From the NCBI RefSeq assembly GCF_014649915.1, contig NZ_BMTY01000007.1, forward strand, positions 243,998-307,997: a stretch of DNA of 64,000 nt, read 5' to 3'. Source of the stretch: Streptomyces toxytricini (GTDB taxonomy: Bacteria; Actinomycetota; Actinomycetes; Streptomycetales; Streptomycetaceae). This document shows positions 48,457 through 57,525 of the stretch, one piece after another. Numbering within the stretch: position 1 is the first letter of the stretch; each line of letters opens with the position of its first letter. Below the pieces are notes generated by a model, which worked only from the letters and a program-made list of their open reading frames with translations, did no database searches and was not told where the DNA came from. The position numbers and the translations under genes were made by a program.

Positions 48457-49866
48457 CTACGGGCACGTGCCGCGGCGGGCGTGGACGGTGAGGCGGGCGC
48501 CGTGGAGTTGCGCCACCGAGCAGAGGTCGAAGTGGGCGGCCAGGACCTCCCGTTTCACCGCCTCCCGCGGGTACGGGTCCAGCGGCTGGCCCTCCGGGTC
48601 GGTGAGGGCCACCACCCGTGTCGCCGCGAGGAGCCGGGCCCGGATCTCCTCCGGCGGCAGTTCCGTGCCCCACAGGCTGCCCGAGGCGGCGGGGGTGTGC
48701 TCCAGGGCGAGGTCGGACAGGCTGCCGTAGACGCCCGGCGAGGACAGCAGCCACTCGCGGCGCCGGGCCGGCATGAACAGGACGGGGTCGCCCGGCCGGG
48801 CCTGTTCCCGTACGGCGGCCGCGACGGCCAGGGCGTCGTCCTTGCGGCTCTCCGGGGTCCGCAGCCACACCGACCAGCAGGCCGCGGGTACCAGCAGGAC
48901 GGCGACCAGCACCCACGGCAGCCTGCCGCGCGCCACGGCGAGGCGGGCCCCTGCGGCCAGGGCGAGCCCGGCGAGGGAGTAGAGGACGTACCGGTCGACG
49001 TACCAGGGGTGGACGAGGGAGACCGTCAGGAGCAGTCCCGGCGGGAGCAGGGCGAGCGGGACGGCGACGCGTGCGAGGTGATCCGGCAGGGCGCCGCGCC
49101 GCGCGAGCAGCCACACGGCCGCGGCGACGACGGCGTACGCCGCCCAGTCCTGCCACTTCGGCCGGCCGAGCCAGCCCAGCTGCTGCTCTGCCTGCCGGGC
49201 GCTGACGACCGCGAGCGGCAGGAGCAGCACGAGGACGGCGGCGGCGCTGCGCCGCCAGCCCGCCGCGCGGCGGGCGGTGACGGCGTGGGCGGCCAGGGCG
49301 AGGACCGCGAACTCGTGCAGCCAGCAGGCGAGCAGCATCACCGCCCCGTACGCGACCCAGCGCTCGCGCAGCATCAGGTACGTGGCCCAGGCGACGGCGG
49401 CGGCGACCAGCGCGTACGAGCGCCCCTCCTGGGCGTACGCCTGCACCGGCGGCAGCACCGCGAAGACGACGCCGGCGAGCAGCCCGGCCCGCTCCCCCGC
49501 CAGGCGGCTGCCGACCGCGGCGACGCCGGCGGCGGCGAGGGCGGTCGCGGCTGCCGAGGGCAGCCGCAGCGCCCACAGGCCGCCGTCGAGCGCCGCGTCC
49601 GGGCTGGTCCCGGCGATCCGGAAGACGGCGTGCACGAGGAGGTAGTGGAGGCCGTGGACGGCGTCGACGTTCCCGACGAGCTCCCACATCCCGGCGAGCG
49701 GCCGGTGCGCGACCTGCCAGGTGACGGACTCGTCCCGCCACATGCTGCCGGCACGCGCCAGCCCCCACAGGCCGAGGACGAGAGCGAGCAGCGGCGGCAG
49801 TGCACGCCGGGCGAGGGTGTGGATGCCGGCCTCCGGTGGGTTCCGCGGGAACGGTGCGCCCCCCAT
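48457..49866 (-). CDS. GT39-like membrane glycosyltransferase
   Basis: About 469 residues from ATG 49866; a frame to 49887 exists. GT-C architecture: span 1 (PPLLALVLGLWGLARAG) then the first extracytoplasmic loop with the Asp-Glu catalytic pair in SMWRDESVTWQVAHRPLAGM. About ten further spans follow (LAGVVFAVLPPVQAYAQEGR, VRVAVPLALLPPGLLL-type) and a C-terminal soluble domain (~360-469). It should transfer a sugar from a polyprenyl-phosphate donor to a cell-envelope acceptor. Divergent from the lipoprotein gene. Confidence 0.87.
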   Translation of the reverse strand: MGGAPFPRNPPEAGIHTLARRALPPLLALVLGLWGLARAGSMWRDESVTWQVAHRPLAGMWELVGNVDAVHGLHYLLVHAVFRIAGTSPDAALDGGLWALRLPSAAATALAAAGVAAVGSRLAGERAGLLAGVVFAVLPPVQAYAQEGRSYALVAAAVAWATYLMLRERWVAYGAVMLLACWLHEFAVLALAAHAVTARRAAGWRRSAAAVLVLLLPLAVVSARQAEQQLGWLGRPKWQDWAAYAVVAAAVWLLARRGALPDHLARVAVPLALLPPGLLLTVSLVHPWYVDRYVLYSLAGLALAAGARLAVARGRLPWVLVAVLLVPAACWSVWLRTPESRKDDALAVAAAVREQARPGDPVLFMPARRREWLLSSPGVYGSLSDLALEHTPAASGSLWGTELPPEEIRARLLAATRVVALTDPEGQPLDPYPREAVKREVLAAHFDLCSVAQLHGARLTVHARRGTCP

Positions 49867-49896
49867 ACTCGGGGGTCGACCGGTCAACCTGCGGGG

Positions 49897-50460
49897 GTGG
49901 GTGTGCGCGTACGGAGGGCGTCGGGGGCGCTGCTGGCGGGTGCGGCGCTACTGGCGGGCTGCAGCCTGGCGCCCGACGGCAAGGGCGGCTCATCGACGCC
50001 GCCCACGAGCGCGCCGCCCACGGCGGCCGGCCCGTCGACCCCTCCTCCGGCGTCGCCGACCGCCCCGGCGCCGGCCCCGCCCCCCTCTTCGCCCCCACCC
50101 GTCCCCGCGCCCGACACGGCGGACAAGCAGCTGGTCACGGCGACCCGGAGCGGCGGCTACGCCGGCAGGACGACGAGTCTGCTGGTGAGCGGCGACGGCT
50201 CGTGGGTGCGCCTGGACGGCAAGGCCCGCCCGGCGGGCTCGGGCCGCCTGTCGCCGAAGGGCCTGGCGGATCTGAAGGCGGCACTGGCCGCGGCGGACTT
50301 CCCGCGCCTGCCGCGGGTCTCGACGGGCAGGGGCACCGTCTACGACGGCTTCACGTACGCGTTCGTGCACGGGGGGCGCGAGGTGGCCGCCGCCGACGGC
50401 TCGATCCCGGCGGGCCTCCGCCCCGTCCTGGCAGCCCTTCCCCCTTTCGAGGCCGACTGA
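49897..50460 (+). CDS. Secreted lipoprotein
   Basis: A 187-residue lipoprotein (GTG 49897, with GTG 49903 as an alternative). The signal peptide ends in a lipobox, LLAGAALLAGCSLAP, with the lipidated Cys near residue 22. A Pro/Ala/Ser/Thr spacer (~30-75) precedes a compact domain with LVTATRSGGYAGRTTSLLVS, RLSPKGLADLKAALAAADFP and VYDGFTYAFVHGGREV, a pattern of small actinobacterial surface proteins of unknown function. Confidence 0.85.
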   Translation: MGVRVRRASGALLAGAALLAGCSLAPDGKGGSSTPPTSAPPTAAGPSTPPPASPTAPAPAPPPSSPPPVPAPDTADKQLVTATRSGGYAGRTTSLLVSGDGSWVRLDGKARPAGSGRLSPKGLADLKAALAAADFPRLPRVSTGRGTVYDGFTYAFVHGGREVAAADGSIPAGLRPVLAALPPFEAD

Positions 50461-50871
50461 GCGTCGCGGCCCCGCACCCGGCAGCGGTTCGCACTCCCCA
50501 CCCGCAGGGCCGCGCCGCGACCACGCACCACCGGCGCCCGCCGCGGGGACGAGCCCGGACGGGCCGGGTCGGACGGGTACGCCCCGCCACGTCACGCCAC
50601 GGCGCCCGGGGAGGAGACGCCCCGCCCCGCGCACCTCCACCCGGCACCGGCTGCCCCGCCGCCCGCCGAAGCCCCCGGCCGGCCTTCCGCAACCCACCCG
50701 CCGAAGCCCCCGCCGCGCCCCCGGCCCCATCCGGCATCCCCCGCCATATCCCCATTCCGACCGCATTCGGAATCAACAATTCCGATGGTTTCGCTGTCTG
50801 AACCCCGCATAGCCGCAGGCCGGTGGCTCCTCTACGCTGCACCCCATCACGCGGATCTCCAGGGGCGGGAC
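50461..50871. other. Intergenic region upstream of the response regulator
   Basis: No credible gene in about 410 bp. Positions 50461-50740 are very GC-rich with Pro-rich chance frames only. The last 120 bp are AT-richer and contain the operator-like arms at 50754-50784 and a possible -10 TACGCT at about 50834-50839. Confidence 0.5.
50754..50784. promoter_or_regulatory. Triple ATTCCG/CGGAAT arms upstream of the response regulator
   Basis: ATTCCG at 50754-50759, CGGAAT at 50768-50773 and ATTCCG again at 50779-50784 give two overlapping inverted repeats in 31 bp. Its place ~90 bp upstream of the response regulator start suits an autoregulatory operator. Confidence 0.45.
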
Positions 50872-51615
50872 ATGGAACAGACACACACCACCCACACCGG
50901 CGGCGCCGCGGCCACCCCAGGCGCACAGCGGCGCGTGCTCGTGGTCGAGGACGACCGCACCATCGCCGACGCCATCACGGCGCGGCTGCGCGCCGAGGGC
51001 TTCCAGGTGCAGGCGGCGTACGACGGCCCGGCCGCCGTGGCGTCTGCCGAGAGCTGGCTGCCCGAGCTGCTCGTGCTGGACGTGATGCTGCCCGGCTTCG
51101 ACGGCCTGGAGGTCTGCCGCCGGGTCCAGGCCCAGCGGCCCGTGCCCGTGCTCATGCTGACCGCGCGGGACGACGAGACCGACATGCTGGTCGGGCTCGG
51201 CGTCGGTGCCGACGACTACATGACGAAGCCGTTCTCGATGCGCGAGCTGGCCGCCCGGGTGCACGTCCTGCTGCGCCGCGTGGAGCGGGCCACGCTCGCC
51301 GCGCACGCCCCGCGCGGGGCCACGCTGCGCCTGGGCGACCTGGAGATCGACCACGCCCAGCGCCGGGTCCGCGTGCAAGCGGAGGACATCCACCTGACGC
51401 CGACCGAGTTCGACCTGCTGGTGTGCCTGGCCGGGACGCCGCGGGCGGTGCTCTCCCGCGAGCAGCTGCTGGCCGAGGTGTGGGACTGGGCGGACGCCTC
51501 CGGCACCCGTACCGTCGACAGCCACATCAAGGCCCTGCGGCGGAAGATCGGTGCCGAGCGGATCCGCACCGTGCACGGCGTCGGGTACGCCCTGGAGACA
51601 CCGGCGCAGGCGTGA
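50872..51615 (+). CDS. OmpR-family response regulator
   Basis: About 247 residues from ATG 50872, GGGCGGGA upstream. Receiver domain: VLVVEDDRTIADAI (acidic pair), LVLDVMLPGFDGLE (phospho-acceptor Asp), VLMLTAR (Thr switch) and DDYMTKPFSMRELA (Lys). A winged-helix DNA-binding domain follows, recognised from LTPTEFDLLVCLAGTPRAVL and TVDSHIKALRRKIG ... GVGYAL. Its stop overlaps the kinase GTG. Confidence 0.96.
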   Translation: MEQTHTTHTGGAAATPGAQRRVLVVEDDRTIADAITARLRAEGFQVQAAYDGPAAVASAESWLPELLVLDVMLPGFDGLEVCRRVQAQRPVPVLMLTARDDETDMLVGLGVGADDYMTKPFSMRELAARVHVLLRRVERATLAAHAPRGATLRLGDLEIDHAQRRVRVQAEDIHLTPTEFDLLVCLAGTPRAVLSREQLLAEVWDWADASGTRTVDSHIKALRRKIGAERIRTVHGVGYALETPAQA

Positions 51616-52817
51616 GCATCGGCCGTCCCGGCAGGGCACGCAGCACCGGCCGCTCCGGCCCGGGCTCCCGGCCCGCCCCCGGCTCCCGCTCCGGCCCCCG
51701 CCCGCGTTCCCGCTCCGGTTCCCGCTCCGACTGGGCAGACCCGCACAGCGGCGGCCTGCGCCCCTTCTCGCCCTTCTCGATCAAGACCAAGCTCGGGACG
51801 CTGGTCGTCGTCTCGGTGTTCATCACGACGGGCCTGCTGCTGGTGGCGCTGCGCACCGACACCGAGCTGCGGTTCATCACGGTCTTCTCGGTGATCGCCT
51901 CCATGCTGATCACCCAGTTCGTCGCCCACGGCCTGACGGCACCGCTGGACGACATGACGCGCGTGGCTCGGGCGATCTCGCACGGGGACTTCACGCGACG
52001 GGTGCGCGGGGCGGGCCGCCGCGACGAGCTGGGCGACCTGGCCTCCACGATCAACCTGATGGCGGACGACCTGGAGGCGGTGGACCGGCACCGCCGGGAG
52101 CTCGTCGCGAACGTCTCGCACGAGCTGCGCACGCCGATCGCGGCGCTGCGGGCGGTGCTGGAGAACGTCGTCGACGGGGTCTCCGAGGCCGATCCGGAGA
52201 CGATGCGGACGGCGCTGAAGCAGACGGAGCGCCTGGGCCGGCTGGTCGGGACGCTGCTGGACCTGTCCCGGGTGGACAACGGCGTGGTCCCGCTGCGGGC
52301 GCGGCGCTTCGAGGTGTGGCCGTACCTGTCGGGGGTGCTGAAGGAGGCGGGGCTGGCGGCGGCCGGCCGGCCGGGCCTGGCGTCCGGCTCCGGCGGGCAC
52401 ACCCGCAACGACGTCCACCTGCACCTGGACGTCTTCCCGCCCGGGCTGACGGCGTACGCGGACGCGGAGCGGCTGCACCAGGTGGTGGCCAACCTGATCG
52501 ACAACGCGGTCAAGCACAGCCCGGCCCTGGGCCGGGTCACGGTCCGCGCCCGCCCCGGAGAGGCCCCCGGAAGCCTCGCGCTGGAAGTGGTCGACGAGGG
52601 GCCGGGGATCCCGGAGGCCGAGCGGCACCGGGTCTTCGAGCGGTTCAACCGCGGCAGCGCGAACAGCGGCGAGGGCGGCGACGGGGGGACGGGGCTGGGC
52701 CTGGCGATCGCCCGCTGGGCGGTCGAGCTGCACGGCGGCCGGATCCGGGTGGCCGAATCGGCGCGGGGCTGCCGGATCCTCGTCACCCTTCCGGGCGCTC
52801 CACAGGCGTCGCATTGA
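51612..52817 (+). CDS. Sensor histidine kinase of the two-component pair
   Basis: A 401-residue kinase, GTG 51612 coupled to the regulator. After an Arg/Ser/Pro-rich cytoplasmic leader (~45 residues) come two close membrane spans (TLVVVSVFITTGLLLVAL and FITVFSVIASMLITQFV) with almost no extracellular loop. HAMP follows, then the H box LVANVSHELRTPIAALRAV, N box LHQVVANLIDNAVKHSP, and G boxes VVDEGPGIPEAERHRVF and GTGLGLAIARWAVELHG. The minimal loop suggests membrane-internal or cytoplasmic sensing. Confidence 0.95.
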   Translation: MSIGRPGRARSTGRSGPGSRPAPGSRSGPRPRSRSGSRSDWADPHSGGLRPFSPFSIKTKLGTLVVVSVFITTGLLLVALRTDTELRFITVFSVIASMLITQFVAHGLTAPLDDMTRVARAISHGDFTRRVRGAGRRDELGDLASTINLMADDLEAVDRHRRELVANVSHELRTPIAALRAVLENVVDGVSEADPETMRTALKQTERLGRLVGTLLDLSRVDNGVVPLRARRFEVWPYLSGVLKEAGLAAAGRPGLASGSGGHTRNDVHLHLDVFPPGLTAYADAERLHQVVANLIDNAVKHSPALGRVTVRARPGEAPGSLALEVVDEGPGIPEAERHRVFERFNRGSANSGEGGDGGTGLGLAIARWAVELHGGRIRVAESARGCRILVTLPGAPQASH

Positions 52818-53075
52818 CGTAGGGTTCGACCGGGAAGGACATGATCTCGGCCACACGTGCCCGGGGTCCGTCAGGGGTGCGAAGCCAGGGGGTCGCAACC
52901 CGGTTGCCGCATACCCGAACCAGGCTCGTTTCCCGCCATTCCGGGCTCTGAAACCCGCCGTTCGGTGTGACCTACATGACGTAAGTCCCGCCCGGCCTGC
53001 ATCTCCCCGCCCGGGAGGCGTAGCCTTTATTCCCGCTGTCCATACCTTGTGAAGCGGAAGAGGGCGGTTGCCGCC

Positions 53076-56000
53076 GTGTCGCCACAGTCCCCCAGTAACT
53101 CGAGCACGACGACCGAAGCAGCAGAGGGCGGGAAGACCCCTGCCTCAGGCTTCGGCGCCAATGAGTGGCTCGTCGACGAGATCTACCAGCAGTACCTCCA
53201 GGACCCGAACTCGGTCGACCGGGCCTGGTGGGACTTCTTCGCCGACTACAAGCCGGGGGGCGCGAGCGCTCCCGCCAAGGCCGACGAGCCGGTGAGTACC
53301 CCGACGACGGATGGCGCCTCCGCACAGGCCTCCACCGCCGTCACCGCGCAGGCCTCCGACGCCGCCGCCACGGGGGCGGCGAGCGCCGCACCCGCCTCCG
53401 CCGCCGCACCCGCGCCTGTGTCAGCTCCTGCCCCTGCTCCTGCCTCCCCCTCTGGTGCCCCTGCTGTGACTGTCACCTCCCAGGCCTCGGCCGCCGCTCC
53501 GGCCGCGCCCGCCGCTCCCGCCGCCGCCCCGAAGGCCGCGCCCGCCACCGAGGCCCCGGCGGGCCCCGAGCTGGTGACGCTCCGCGGCCCGGCCGCCGCG
53601 GTCGCGAAGAACATGAACGCCTCCCTGGACGTGCCGACGGCCACCTCGGTCCGCGCCGTCCCGGTGAAGCTGCTGTTCGACAACCGCATCGTCATCAACA
53701 ACCACCTGAAGCGCGCCCGGGGCGGGAAGATCTCCTTCACCCACCTCATCGGCTACGCCATGGTGCAGGCCATCAAGGCCATGCCGTCGATGAACTACTC
53801 CTTCGCGGAGAAGGACGGCAAGCCGACCCTGGTCAAGCCGGAGCACGTCAACTTCGGCCTCGCGATCGACCTGGTGAAGCCGAACGGCGACCGCCAGCTC
53901 GTCGTCGCCGGCATCAAGAAGGCCGAGACCCTCAACTTCTTCGAGTTCTGGCAGGCCTACGAGGACATCGTCCGCCGCGCCCGCGTCGGCAAGCTGACGA
54001 TGGACGACTTCACCGGCGTCACGGTCTCCCTGACCAACCCCGGCGGCCTCGGCACCGTCCACTCCGTGCCCCGCCTGATGCCCGGACAGTCCGTCATCAT
54101 GGGCGTCGGCTCCATGGACTACCCGGCCGAGTTCCAGGGCACCTCGCAGGACACCCTGAACAAGCTGGGCGTCTCCAAGGTCATGACCCTGACCTCGACC
54201 TACGACCACCGGGTCATCCAGGGTGCGGCCTCCGGCGAGTTCCTGCGGATCGTCGCCAACCTGCTGCTCGGCGAGAACGGCTTCTACGACGACGTCTTCG
54301 AGGCGCTGCGGATCCCGTACGAGCCGGTCCGCTGGATGCGCGACATCGACGCCAGCCACGACGACGACGTCACGAAGGCCGCCCGCGTCTTCGAGCTGAT
54401 CCACTCCTACCGGGTCCGCGGCCACGTCATGGCCGACACCGACCCGCTGGAGTACAAGCAGCGCAAGCACCCCGACCTGGACATCACCGAGCACGGCCTC
54501 ACCCTGTGGGACCTGGAGCGCGAGTTCGCCGTCGGCGGCTTCGCCGGCAAGTCGATGATGAAGCTGCGCGACATCCTCGGCGTGCTGCGCGACTCGTACT
54601 GCCGCACCACCGGCGTCGAGTTCATGCACATCCAGGACCCGAAGCAGCGCCGCTGGATCCAGGACCGCATCGAGCGCCCGCACTCCAAGCCGGAGCGCGA
54701 GGAGCAGCTGCGGATCCTGCGCCGCCTGAACGCCGCCGAGGCGTTCGAGACGTTCCTGCAGACCAAGTACGTCGGCCAGAAGCGGTTCTCGCTGGAGGGC
54801 GGCGAGTCCGTCATCCCGCTGCTCGACGCGGTCATCGACTCCGCGGCCGAGGCCCGCCTCGAAGAGGTCGTCATCGGCATGGCCCACCGCGGCCGCCTGA
54901 ACGTCCTCGCCAACATCGTCGGCAAGTCGTACGCGCAGATCTTCCGCGAGTTCGAGGGCAACCTCGACCCGAAGTCGATGCACGGCTCCGGCGACGTGAA
55001 GTACCACCTGGGCGCCGAGGGCACCTTCACGGGCCTGGACGGCGAGCAGATCAAGGTCTCGCTGGTCGCGAACCCCTCCCACCTGGAGGCCGTCGACCCG
55101 GTCCTCGAGGGCGTCGCCCGCGCCAAGCAGGACATCATCAACAAGGGCGGCACGGACTTCACCGTCCTGCCCGTCGCGCTGCACGGCGACGCGGCGTTCG
55201 CCGGCCAGGGCGTCGTCGCCGAGACGCTGAACATGTCGCAGCTGCGCGGCTACCGCACCGGCGGCACCGTCCACGTCGTGATCAACAACCAGGTCGGCTT
55301 CACGGCCGCCCCGGAGTCGTCGCGTTCCTCGATGTACGCGACCGACGTGGCCCGCATGATCGAGGCGCCGATCTTCCACGTGAACGGCGACGACCCGGAG
55401 GCCGTCGTCCGCGTGGCGCGGCTCGCCTTCGAGTTCCGCCAGGCGTTCAACAAGGACGTCGTCATCGACCTCATCTGCTACCGCCGCCGCGGCCACAACG
55501 AGTCGGACAACCCGGCGTTCACGCAGCCGCTGATGTACGACCTGATCGACAAGAAGCGCTCGGTGCGCAAGCTGTACACCGAGTCCCTGATCGGCCGCGG
55601 CGACATCACGCTGGAAGAGGCCGAGCAGGCGCTGCAGGACTTCCAGGGCCAGCTGGAGAAGGTGTTCGCGGAGGTCCGCGAGGCCGCCGCGCAGCCCGCG
55701 ACCGGCATCCCGGGCACGGCGGAGCGGGCCGAGTTCCCGGTGGCCGTGAACACGGCGGTCTCCCCGGAGGTCGTCAAGCGGATCGCCGAGTCCCAGGTCA
55801 ACATCCCCGACGCGCACACCGTCCACCCGCGTCTGCTGCCGCAGCTGCAGCGCCGGGCGGCGATGATCGACGACGGCACCATCGACTGGGGCATGGGCGA
55901 GACCCTCGCCTTCGGCTCGCTGCTGATGGAGGGCACCCCGGTCCGGCTGTCCGGCCAGGACTCCCGCCGCGGCACCTTCGGCCAGCGCCACGCGGTGCTG

Positions 56001-56930
56001 ATCGACCGGGAGACCGGCGAGGACTACACCCCGCTGCAGCACCTGTCGGACGAGCAGGCCCGCTTCAACGTCTACGACTCGCTGCTGTCCGAGTACGCGG
56101 CGATGGGCTTCGAGTACGGCTACTCGCTGGCCCGCCCGGACGCGCTGGTGCTGTGGGAGGCCCAGTTCGGCGACTTCGTCAACGGCGCGCAGACCGTCGT
56201 CGACGAGTTCATCTCCTCGGCCGAGCAGAAGTGGGGCCAGACGTCCGGCGTCACCCTGCTGCTGCCGCACGGCTACGAGGGCCAGGGCCCGGACCACTCC
56301 TCGGCCCGCCCGGAGCGGTTCCTGCAGCTGTGCGCGCAGAACAACATGACGGTCGCGATGCCGACGCTGCCGTCGAACTACTTCCACCTGCTGCGCTGGC
56401 AGGTCCACAACCCGCACCACAAGCCGCTCATCGTCTTCACCCCGAAGTCGATGCTGCGCCTGAAGGCGGCGGCGTCGAAGGCGGAGGAGTTCACCAGCGG
56501 CTCGTTCCGCCCGGTCATCGGCGACGCGACGGTCGACCCGAATGCGGTCCGCAAGGTCGTCTTCTGCGCGGGCAAGGTGTACTACGACCTGGAGGCCGAG
56601 CGGGTCAAGCGCGGCGACACCGAGACCGCCATCATCCGCATCGAGCGCCTGTACCCGCTGCCGGGTGCGGAGCTCCAGGCCGAGATCGCCAAGTTCCCGA
56701 ACGCGGCGAAGTACATCTGGGCGCAGGAGGAGCCGGCGAACCAGGGTGCGTGGCCGTTCATCGCGCTCAACCTGATCGACCACCTGGACCTGGCGGTCGG
56801 CGCCGACATCCCGGCGGGCGAGCGTCTGCGCCGCATCTCGCGGCCGCACTCCTCCTCCCCGGCGGTCGGCTCGGCCAAGCGCCACCAGGCGGAGCAGCAG
56901 CAGCTGATCAACGAGGTGTTCGAGGCGTAA
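53076..56930 (+). CDS. kgd: Multifunctional 2-oxoglutarate dehydrogenase E1 / dihydrolipoyl succinyltransferase fusion
   Basis: A 1284-residue actinobacterial OdhA/KGD-type enzyme from GTG 53076 (an upstream GTG 53049 is less likely). N-terminus [16 protein letters not shown] is the E1 targeting helix. An Ala/Pro/Ser linker (~60-165) precedes an E2-type succinyltransferase domain with His378 in [10 protein letters not shown]. The E1 part has [18 protein letters not shown] near residue 600 and thiamine-diphosphate sequences ([14 protein letters not shown] ... [19 protein letters not shown]), ending in the transketolase-like C-terminus. It feeds the TCA cycle with succinyl groups together with separate E2/E3 proteins. 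No lipoyl domain is present, as usual for this type. Followed by a strong terminator. Confidence 0.97.
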   Translation: MSPQSPSNSSTTTEAAEGGKTPASGFGANEWLVDEIYQQYLQDPNSVDRAWWDFFADYKPGGASAPAKADEPVSTPTTDGASAQASTAVTAQASDAAATGAASAAPASAAAPAPVSAPAPAPASPSGAPAVTVTSQASAAAPAAPAAPAAAPKAAPATEAPAGPELVTLRGPAAAVAKNMNASLDVPTATSVRAVPVKLLFDNRIVINNHLKRARGGKISFTHLIGYAMVQAIKAMPSMNYSFAEKDGKPTLVKPEHVNFGLAIDLVKPNGDRQLVVAGIKKAETLNFFEFWQAYEDIVRRARVGKLTMDDFTGVTVSLTNPGGLGTVHSVPRLMPGQSVIMGVGSMDYPAEFQGTSQDTLNKLGVSKVMTLTSTYDHRVIQGAASGEFLRIVANLLLGENGFYDDVFEALRIPYEPVRWMRDIDASHDDDVTKAARVFELIHSYRVRGHVMADTDPLEYKQRKHPDLDITEHGLTLWDLEREFAVGGFAGKSMMKLRDILGVLRDSYCRTTGVEFMHIQDPKQRRWIQDRIERPHSKPEREEQLRILRRLNAAEAFETFLQTKYVGQKRFSLEGGESVIPLLDAVIDSAAEARLEEVVIGMAHRGRLNVLANIVGKSYAQIFREFEGNLDPKSMHGSGDVKYHLGAEGTFTGLDGEQIKVSLVANPSHLEAVDPVLEGVARAKQDIINKGGTDFTVLPVALHGDAAFAGQGVVAETLNMSQLRGYRTGGTVHVVINNQVGFTAAPESSRSSMYATDVARMIEAPIFHVNGDDPEAVVRVARLAFEFRQAFNKDVVIDLICYRRRGHNESDNPAFTQPLMYDLIDKKRSVRKLYTESLIGRGDITLEEAEQALQDFQGQLEKVFAEVREAAAQPATGIPGTAERAEFPVAVNTAVSPEVVKRIAESQVNIPDAHTVHPRLLPQLQRRAAMIDDGTIDWGMGETLAFGSLLMEGTPVRLSGQDSRRGTFGQRHAVLIDRETGEDYTPLQHLSDEQARFNVYDSLLSEYAAMGFEYGYSLARPDALVLWEAQFGDFVNGAQTVVDEFISSAEQKWGQTSGVTLLLPHGYEGQGPDHSSARPERFLQLCAQNNMTVAMPTLPSNYFHLLRWQVHNPHHKPLIVFTPKSMLRLKAAASKAEEFTSGSFRPVIGDATVDPNAVRKVVFCAGKVYYDLEAERVKRGDTETAIIRIERLYPLPGAELQAEIAKFPNAAKYIWAQEEPANQGAWPFIALNLIDHLDLAVGADIPAGERLRRISRPHSSSPAVGSAKRHQAEQQQLINEVFEA

Positions 56931-56946
56931 GCCCCGGACCCCATGG

Positions 56947-56994
56947 CGCCGGAAGGGCCCGGCCCCCGTTCTCGGGGGCCGGGCCCTTCCGGCG
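56947..56994. terminator. Strong 22-bp hairpin after kgd
   Basis: Perfect inverted repeat, left arm 56947-56968 starting CGCCGGAAGGGCCC and right arm 56973-56994, around TTCT. It lies 17 bp after the kgd stop, before the convergent small gene, and can serve both strands. Confidence 0.9.
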
Positions 56995-57030
56995 TGTCCG
57001 GGTCGCCGGCCAGGCGGAGAGGAGTCGCTC

Positions 57031-57444
57031 CTACGGGCCCTCGGGGCCCGTGCGGCCGGCTCGCGCGGCGGCCGCTGCCTCCAGCAGGGTCCAGCCGTCG
57101 ACCTCCGCCGCTCGCCGCTGCCCCGGCTGCCATCCGCGGGCCACCGCCACGTCGAGCAGGGCCCGGACCGCGCCCGGCTCGTGGAGGTTCAGGTCTGCGC
57201 CCCGGGTGAAGCCCACGTCTCCCGAGCCGAAGGGGGCCCCGCCCGGGACGTACCGGCCTGGGCCGTCGGCGAAGACGATGCGCAGGTGGCCGCCGCCGGC
57301 GGGCGGCTGCGGAGACAGGGTGAGGACCTGGCGACAGTCCACGGCCCGGCCGTCCTCGTCCCTTCGGTGGCTGTGGCGCATCGTCCACATGTACACGCGG
57401 CCGCCGGAGGCCAGTCGGCGGGCCTTCTTCGCGGAGCGGGGCAT
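57031..57444 (-). CDS. Hypothetical protein with a possible DNA-/ligand-binding fold
   Basis: A 137-residue soluble protein. It starts basic (MPRSAKKARRLASGG) and contains VYMWTMRHSHRRDEDG, HLRIVFADGPGRYVPGG and ADLNLHEPGAVRALLDVAVA, ending with an Ala/Arg-rich helix. I know similar stand-alone Streptomyces hypotheticals of this size but no function. Convergent with kgd across the shared terminator. Confidence 0.72.
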   Translation of the reverse strand: MPRSAKKARRLASGGRVYMWTMRHSHRRDEDGRAVDCRQVLTLSPQPPAGGGHLRIVFADGPGRYVPGGAPFGSGDVGFTRGADLNLHEPGAVRALLDVAVARGWQPGQRRAAEVDGWTLLEAAAAARAGRTGPEGP

Positions 57445-57525
57445 GCAGCCGAGGATACGCGGCCCCGTCCGGGGGACAGCCCCGCCGCTGGGAGGCCGGC
57501 CCCTCGCTTCGGCTCGCCGGTGCTC

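Noticed and set aside
53421..56885. Long minus-strand open frame opposite kgd
   Set aside because: Pure shadow of a strongly conserved gene; composition Val/Asp/Arg-rich with no recognisable motif.
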